Shown: positions 31,801 to 37,800 of the stretch, one piece after another | Position numbering within the stretch: position 1 is the first letter of the stretch | Layout of the letters: each line of letters starts with the position of its first letter | From: JBKCUI01 sp052161605 | Lineage (GTDB): Bacteria > Planctomycetota > Planctomycetia > Pirellulales > Pirellulaceae | Reading direction: 5' to 3' (one strand) | DNA: 64,000 bases | Assembly (NCBI GenBank): GCA_052161605.1 | Contig: CP197409.1 | The notes under the pieces: model-generated | Databases searched by the model: none | Told to the model about the DNA's origin: nothing | Seen by the model: the letters and a program-made list of their open reading frames with translations, nothing else | Made by a program: the position numbers and the translations under genes

Positions 31801-34800
31801 GGACAAGAGATCGTCCTCAGTGCAGCGGGAGGCTCTATCGGAGCACTTGGCCAGTGGCTTAAGACCGATCACCCCAACACCCACATCATCACCGCTACCA
31901 GCACAACTCACGATGTTCACTTGTGGGAAGTCTTTGGTGATATGCGAATCGGATTCATCGACGCCCCGCAAGGTGATGTGAATCTCAGAAGCCATCTGTC
32001 GATTGTTGGCACAAATGGTCCTGCACTGGACGTACGAGGTAACTCGATCACCCTCAATGCGTTATTTGGCGGTATCGGGGCAGCGGGTGATGAGCTTCAA
32101 ATCGACAGCAGTTACTCTGCCGATGGATTGGTGACAACGAGCAGTCTTCTGGGCAATACTTACGTTTCGGAATTGCTTGGTGACCTCCGGCTGAACACCG
32201 TCAGCACAGGAAGTGAAGCCACCGCATTTATCAGTGCACTATCGGGCAGAATTCTCAATCGTGTCGCAGTTCCCGATGGTAAGAATATTCTCTCGGGTCG
32301 CGTGTTCCTATTCGCCTCGCAAGACATTGGCGAGGATCTGATCCCGATTGAAACCATCATCAGCAACGTTGAGGGACAATCTACGACCGGCTCTACTTTT
32401 ATTGTAAACACCGGTGATCTCGAGGTGGGGGGGGTGGTCGCGGGGAGCCCGCAAGGAATGCTCTCCGGAGGAAGAGTTCGACTGATTGCTCGAAGTCCGG
32501 TTACGGTGGGCGAGGATATCATTGCTGCTGACGATATTCTCATCGTAGCGACCGACAGTCCGGGAACCGGCGACGATATCACCATCCTCGAAGATATCTC
32601 CATCGAGTCGACGGCTGGCCGAGTGCGTCTGGAAGCGGGAGACAACATTACCACTCTGCTGGGTTCATCGATCACTGCATTCTTGTTGATCGAAATCCTA
32701 GGCGGTTACAACGATGTGGATGACATCGGGACAGAGATTCTGATTCGTGGTGCTCTTGCGGCGCCGTTGTCAGTGATCCGAGGAACCGACCACGAAGACT
32801 TAATCACCATCACAGACGAAGCCATCACGTCGGGAGTGGTCTTGATCGAAGGTGCTGGTGCAGATGACACAATTACGAGCCATGCAGTCAATGGCCTTGA
32901 TAGCCCGATCATCATTTATGGAGATTCGCTATCGTATGACTACGACTTCGATACTCGCGTCATAAGTGCTGTCCACACCCGAGAGTCGGGAATCGGCGGC
33001 AGTGATACGATCACTCACCTAGGTACTGGAACAGCGGTCCTCATCGGTGGGGCCGATGAAGATGCTATCACAGGCGGATCCGGCAACGTTTGGGCCGTCG
33101 GTGATGAAGCCACTGTTCATCTGCTAAACGGTCGAATCATCAGTATCGAGTCGACTGGGTCCGGAATCGGCGGAAACGACGTCATTGATGTCGGCGACGG
33201 TGAGAATATCGTAATCGGTGGCGTCGGAGTTGACGAGATCACTGCTGGCTTCGGCGTCAACACGATCCTCGGAGACGAAGGGCGTGTGGTTTTCAACGAA
33301 GCCGGGCTGCTCATTCTTGCTGAAAGCACAAACCCAACCATTGGTAGTGCAGATCTATTTAATCTAGGAGCTGGTGTCTACCGAGTTATCGCCGGTGCTG
33401 GCGATGAGCGGATCGAGCTGGGGCCAGGTACCAACTTTGTTATCGGCGACGCTGGCAGAATTCGAGTGAACGACGATGGTACAACGACCATGGAGTCGAT
33501 TGCGCACGAGGTCAGCGGCGATGACGAGATCATTGTCAGCGAAGGCTTCAACGTCATCATTGGCGGCAGCGGAGCGGATACGATTCGAGTCTTGCCGGGG
33601 CCAAATGGATCTTCCGACCAAATCGGCATTGCCTTGGGTGACAATGGCTCGATGACCTTCACAAGCACCGGTACGCTGCTGAGTATTCAAAGCAATAGCA
33701 GCGATCCTTTCGGTGGTGATGATATCATAGAGTTAGCTGATGGAACTAATACCGTCATTGGAGGTGTCGGCAGCGATTTGATCACGGCAGGTGGTGGACG
33801 AAACGTCGTGTTTGGTGATGATGGAGAAGCGTTCTTCAATAGCGATGGGACCCTTAATACGGCTCGTAGCATCAATCACGGATTTGGCGGCCAGGATACT
33901 ATTCAGTTGCAAGGTGGCGTTAATGTAGTCGTTGGTGGAGCGGCGAGCGATCTGATCGAAGTCGGAGGGGGGCACAATACGCTTCTCGGTGACGAAGGAG
34001 AGATTCTCAACTTCTACGACTCGATCTCGGGTTTGCTCACAAGCCGCATCGTTCGCACGCTCAGTGGTCACATCGGGGGTAACGATACCATCCGGGCCGC
34101 AACCGGATTCAATGTGGTTATGGGAGGGGCAGGAGCCGATGTTATCGAGTCCTATACCCTGGTCGGACCACAACCGGACGGATTCCAACCACCCCAATTT
34201 ATTGCCATGGGGGACAACGGCGAAGCTTATTTCGATGGCCAAGACCGACTATTGAGCCTAGAGACAATCGAACCTAGCTTGGGCGGCAACGACACGATTA
34301 CGACGGGGAACGGTCACGACATCATAGTCGGTGGCTTTGGCGATGACGTGATCCACGGCGGCGGTGGCAACGATATCATCCTGGGCGATACCGGACGTCT
34401 AACCTGGGAAGTACGTGACGGCGTATGGATGTTGATCCAGGTCACGGTTACCAGCGAGAATCCCGCTTATGGGGGCAATGATACGATCCATGGCGGAACT
34501 GGTGATGATCTGATTTTTGGCGGCACAGGAAACGATACGATCTTTGGTGGTGATGGTAACGATGTAATACTCAATTACCAAGCTACCTTGAACTTACCGA
34601 TGCTTAGGCCCGAAGCGATTTCTGGGTGGGGAGATCTCGCGTATCGATCCTTGCTCGGAACACCATTGTCGATGTTCGATCTACAACGCCACTTCGTACC
34701 CCTCAACGCGGGAGGGGACGTTTCGGTTGGCAACAATGTTATCCACGGCGGGAATGGTGATGATGTATTTGTCATCACCCCGGGCGGTGTTGACGTCCTG

Positions 34801-37800
34801 AACGAAGAAACGGGCTACGATTCCATCAGCTTCCATTTGGCGAATGCAGGAATCGTTTTCGATCTAGACCGACTCGATGTTCCTCAATTCATCTATAACC
34901 CAGTTACGCAAACGGGGCCAACGGTTCAAATCAATCGCAATGCACCTGCGCCTGCGGTCAGTCCGTTTGAGAACTTTATAGGTACACCTTATGCCGATCT
35001 GCTTTATGTCAATCCAATCGCTGTGCCGCGCACCGTTGATATGGGGCAGCACATTGACGACCTAGTCGCGTTCCCTGGCGATGAGATGCGAGTTCGTACC
35101 TTTGGCAATCGCGTGCTGGATAACGGTTTGGTTTTGAGTGTTTCGGGGTTGGGAGATATACACCACTATCAGGTTGAAACCATTGAGTGGATGGGTGCAG
35201 CCCCCTTGATCTTCAACAACGGAACAGGAAACTGGACCGCATCTGGCGGAGCAACTCAGCAGTTCCGAGGCGCTTATATGGGAGATGTCTTCCGCGGCGT
35301 CAGCGGACCTGATTCAGTGGCAGGATGGTTGGTCAACGGCTTAACACCTGGAAAGTATGCGGTATCGGTTACATGGCCGAATGCAGGTGGAGCACCAGTG
35401 GGATCAGCGAACTTCGCCGCCTACAATGCAGAAGGCGACTTGCGTCATCAAGATATATTCGACCAGCGATTGTTGCCGTCAAGTTACCAAACCTTTGCTA
35501 CCCGTTGGCAAGATTTGACACAACCTATCTTCGTTGACGATTATCATATACAGCTCAACACAACGGGCGTTCAGAACAATGTCGCATACTTTACGGATGC
35601 GATGCGAATCGAACGAATGCGGCTTCAAAGTCCGGAGATTCGCGTTATTGATTTGAATATCAACCGAGAAGTCATTTCGGGGCTTTCTACGGCGGACTTT
35701 GGTACGACAACTGTTGGAAACGCGGTCACTCGCCAGTTCCGCATCGAGAACCACGGCGATCAGCCATTGCTGCTGAACACTAGGACGGTCGGCAGCGCAT
35801 CGCCGTATCGTGAAGTAAATGGTCTGGTGTTAGACGCGTTGCAGCGATCATCTTTGCCTAGTGGATTTACATCGGCAACCTTCGGAAGCAACACGGTTGC
35901 CCCAGGCGAATCTACCATCTTGACCGTTGTTTTCGGGGCGAATTCCATTGGCCAATTCCAAGATGATTTCGTCTTCGAAACCAATGACGTTGATGAGGCA
36001 CTGTTTGCCATCTCTTTAAGAGGTCGATCGCTAGCGCCGGTTGGTCAAACCACGATCATCGATAACGTCAACCCTGGCTTCAGTATAGTGTCAGGTAGTT
36101 TTGGGGTGTCTGTTAATGGCAATGCCTTTGGGCAACAAGAGCGTCTAGCACAACCGACTAGCGATGCGGCCGCGACCTGGACGTTCACAAACCTTGAGCC
36201 GGGGCACTATCGTATTTCGGCGACTTGGGGGGGAAATGCCACAACTGCTGCGACAGCCGCTCCCTTTACGATCAGCTCGAATGGGGTATCGCGTGAGGTT
36301 CAAGTGAATCAGCGAATGAGTCCTTCAGCGTACGACGAGGCGTTCCAATCCAACGGTGCAACCTGGATGGATTTGGATGAAGATTTTGTTGTTACGGGCA
36401 ATACGCTGACGGTTCGATTACAAAACTCGCCAACCGGAGTTGTTTTTGCGGATGCGATACGAATCGAGAGATGGGTCATTCCACCCGTTCCAGCTCCACG
36501 AATGATCGTAACAGATCTGTCGAACGGTAATCGGCTGCAGAATCAAAACGGCGTTCTAGATTTTGGAACGACTCGCTTGTTCGGCGCGGTGGTGCGAACG
36601 ATCCGCGTGGAGAATCAAGGTCGTGCGTACCTTGAGTTTACCGATGCACCAAACTTGCCAGTTGGATTCTCGTTAGCTCAACCGATCTCAGTAAACGGGC
36701 TGCAGCCGGGCGAATCGACCATGATCCATGTGCGATTCGACGCGACTAGTCCCAACAATGCTACCGCAGAATTGCGGCTATTCACCAATCAACCAGGAAA
36801 TCCCATTCATGCGATTAGACTGACCGGTACGGTCCAGATGGAGTACGTTGTCGACAACGGTTCGCCTGCTGGTTTCTCCACCAACTTCGCAACCGAAGCA
36901 CATCGGTATTCTGTTGGTGGAACACGAGCAGTAAGTACAAACGTTGGTACCGGCGGTGTAGCCACTTGGACCTTCAATAACCTGACACCAGGAAACTACG
37001 CGGTGTATGCGAGTTGGTCAACCTCATGGAACAATAGGAATGGTCTGTCCGAGACCGCTCCGTTTACCATCAGTGGTGGCAGTTCAGCGACTACCGTTTT
37101 GGCCAATCAGCGGTTAGTTCCATCGGATGAGATTACCGACTTGGGCTCTTGGGCTTGGTTGAGCAACTACACGATCGTCGGCGGCTCATTATCGGTAACT
37201 CTACGAGACGATGATCCCGTGCGAGCGATGCAGGCCGACTCGATAAGAATCTTCCATCTTTACGAGCCAAAGGTTGAGCTGTACTCCGGTGGAAAACGCT
37301 TAACCCACGAGTCGGTGTTGGATTTTGGTGATACGCCCATCGGCGTACCGGTCAGCCGCAACATTCGAATTCACAATCCTTCGGAAAACCCACTTTTCCT
37401 GCATTCCATCGGAGCACTGCCAGCCGGATTCTCTCTAACGGGATTCCAGCCACAGTTTTTGGCTCCAGGTGGTAACCTGAATGTAACAGTAACCTTCACG
37501 CCTACTCTATTCAGAGTCTACAACCATCAGTTGGCTCTGCAAAGCAGTGACGCAGGGCTGGCGACATTCAATCTCATGCTACGGGGGCGAGGACTCTCTA
37601 CGGCACAAGTTCTTGACGATCGTTCATCCGCTTTCCGGGTCGTGGAAGGCGGCTTCTCGACCTTGGATCGTGCTGGTGTGGGATTGGTCAACAACACGGC
37701 TCGGTTCGCGACCAATCGTAGCACCACGACGGGAGAATGGGTCATCACTGGTTTGGAGCCAGGAGTGTACCGTATATCTACAACTTGGATGGCTGACCGA

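Noticed and set aside
20500..33900. Many minus-strand open frames of 60-260 codons opposite the giant gene
   Set aside because: They are shadows of the biased codon use in the giant repeat gene; their products are low-complexity and match no family.
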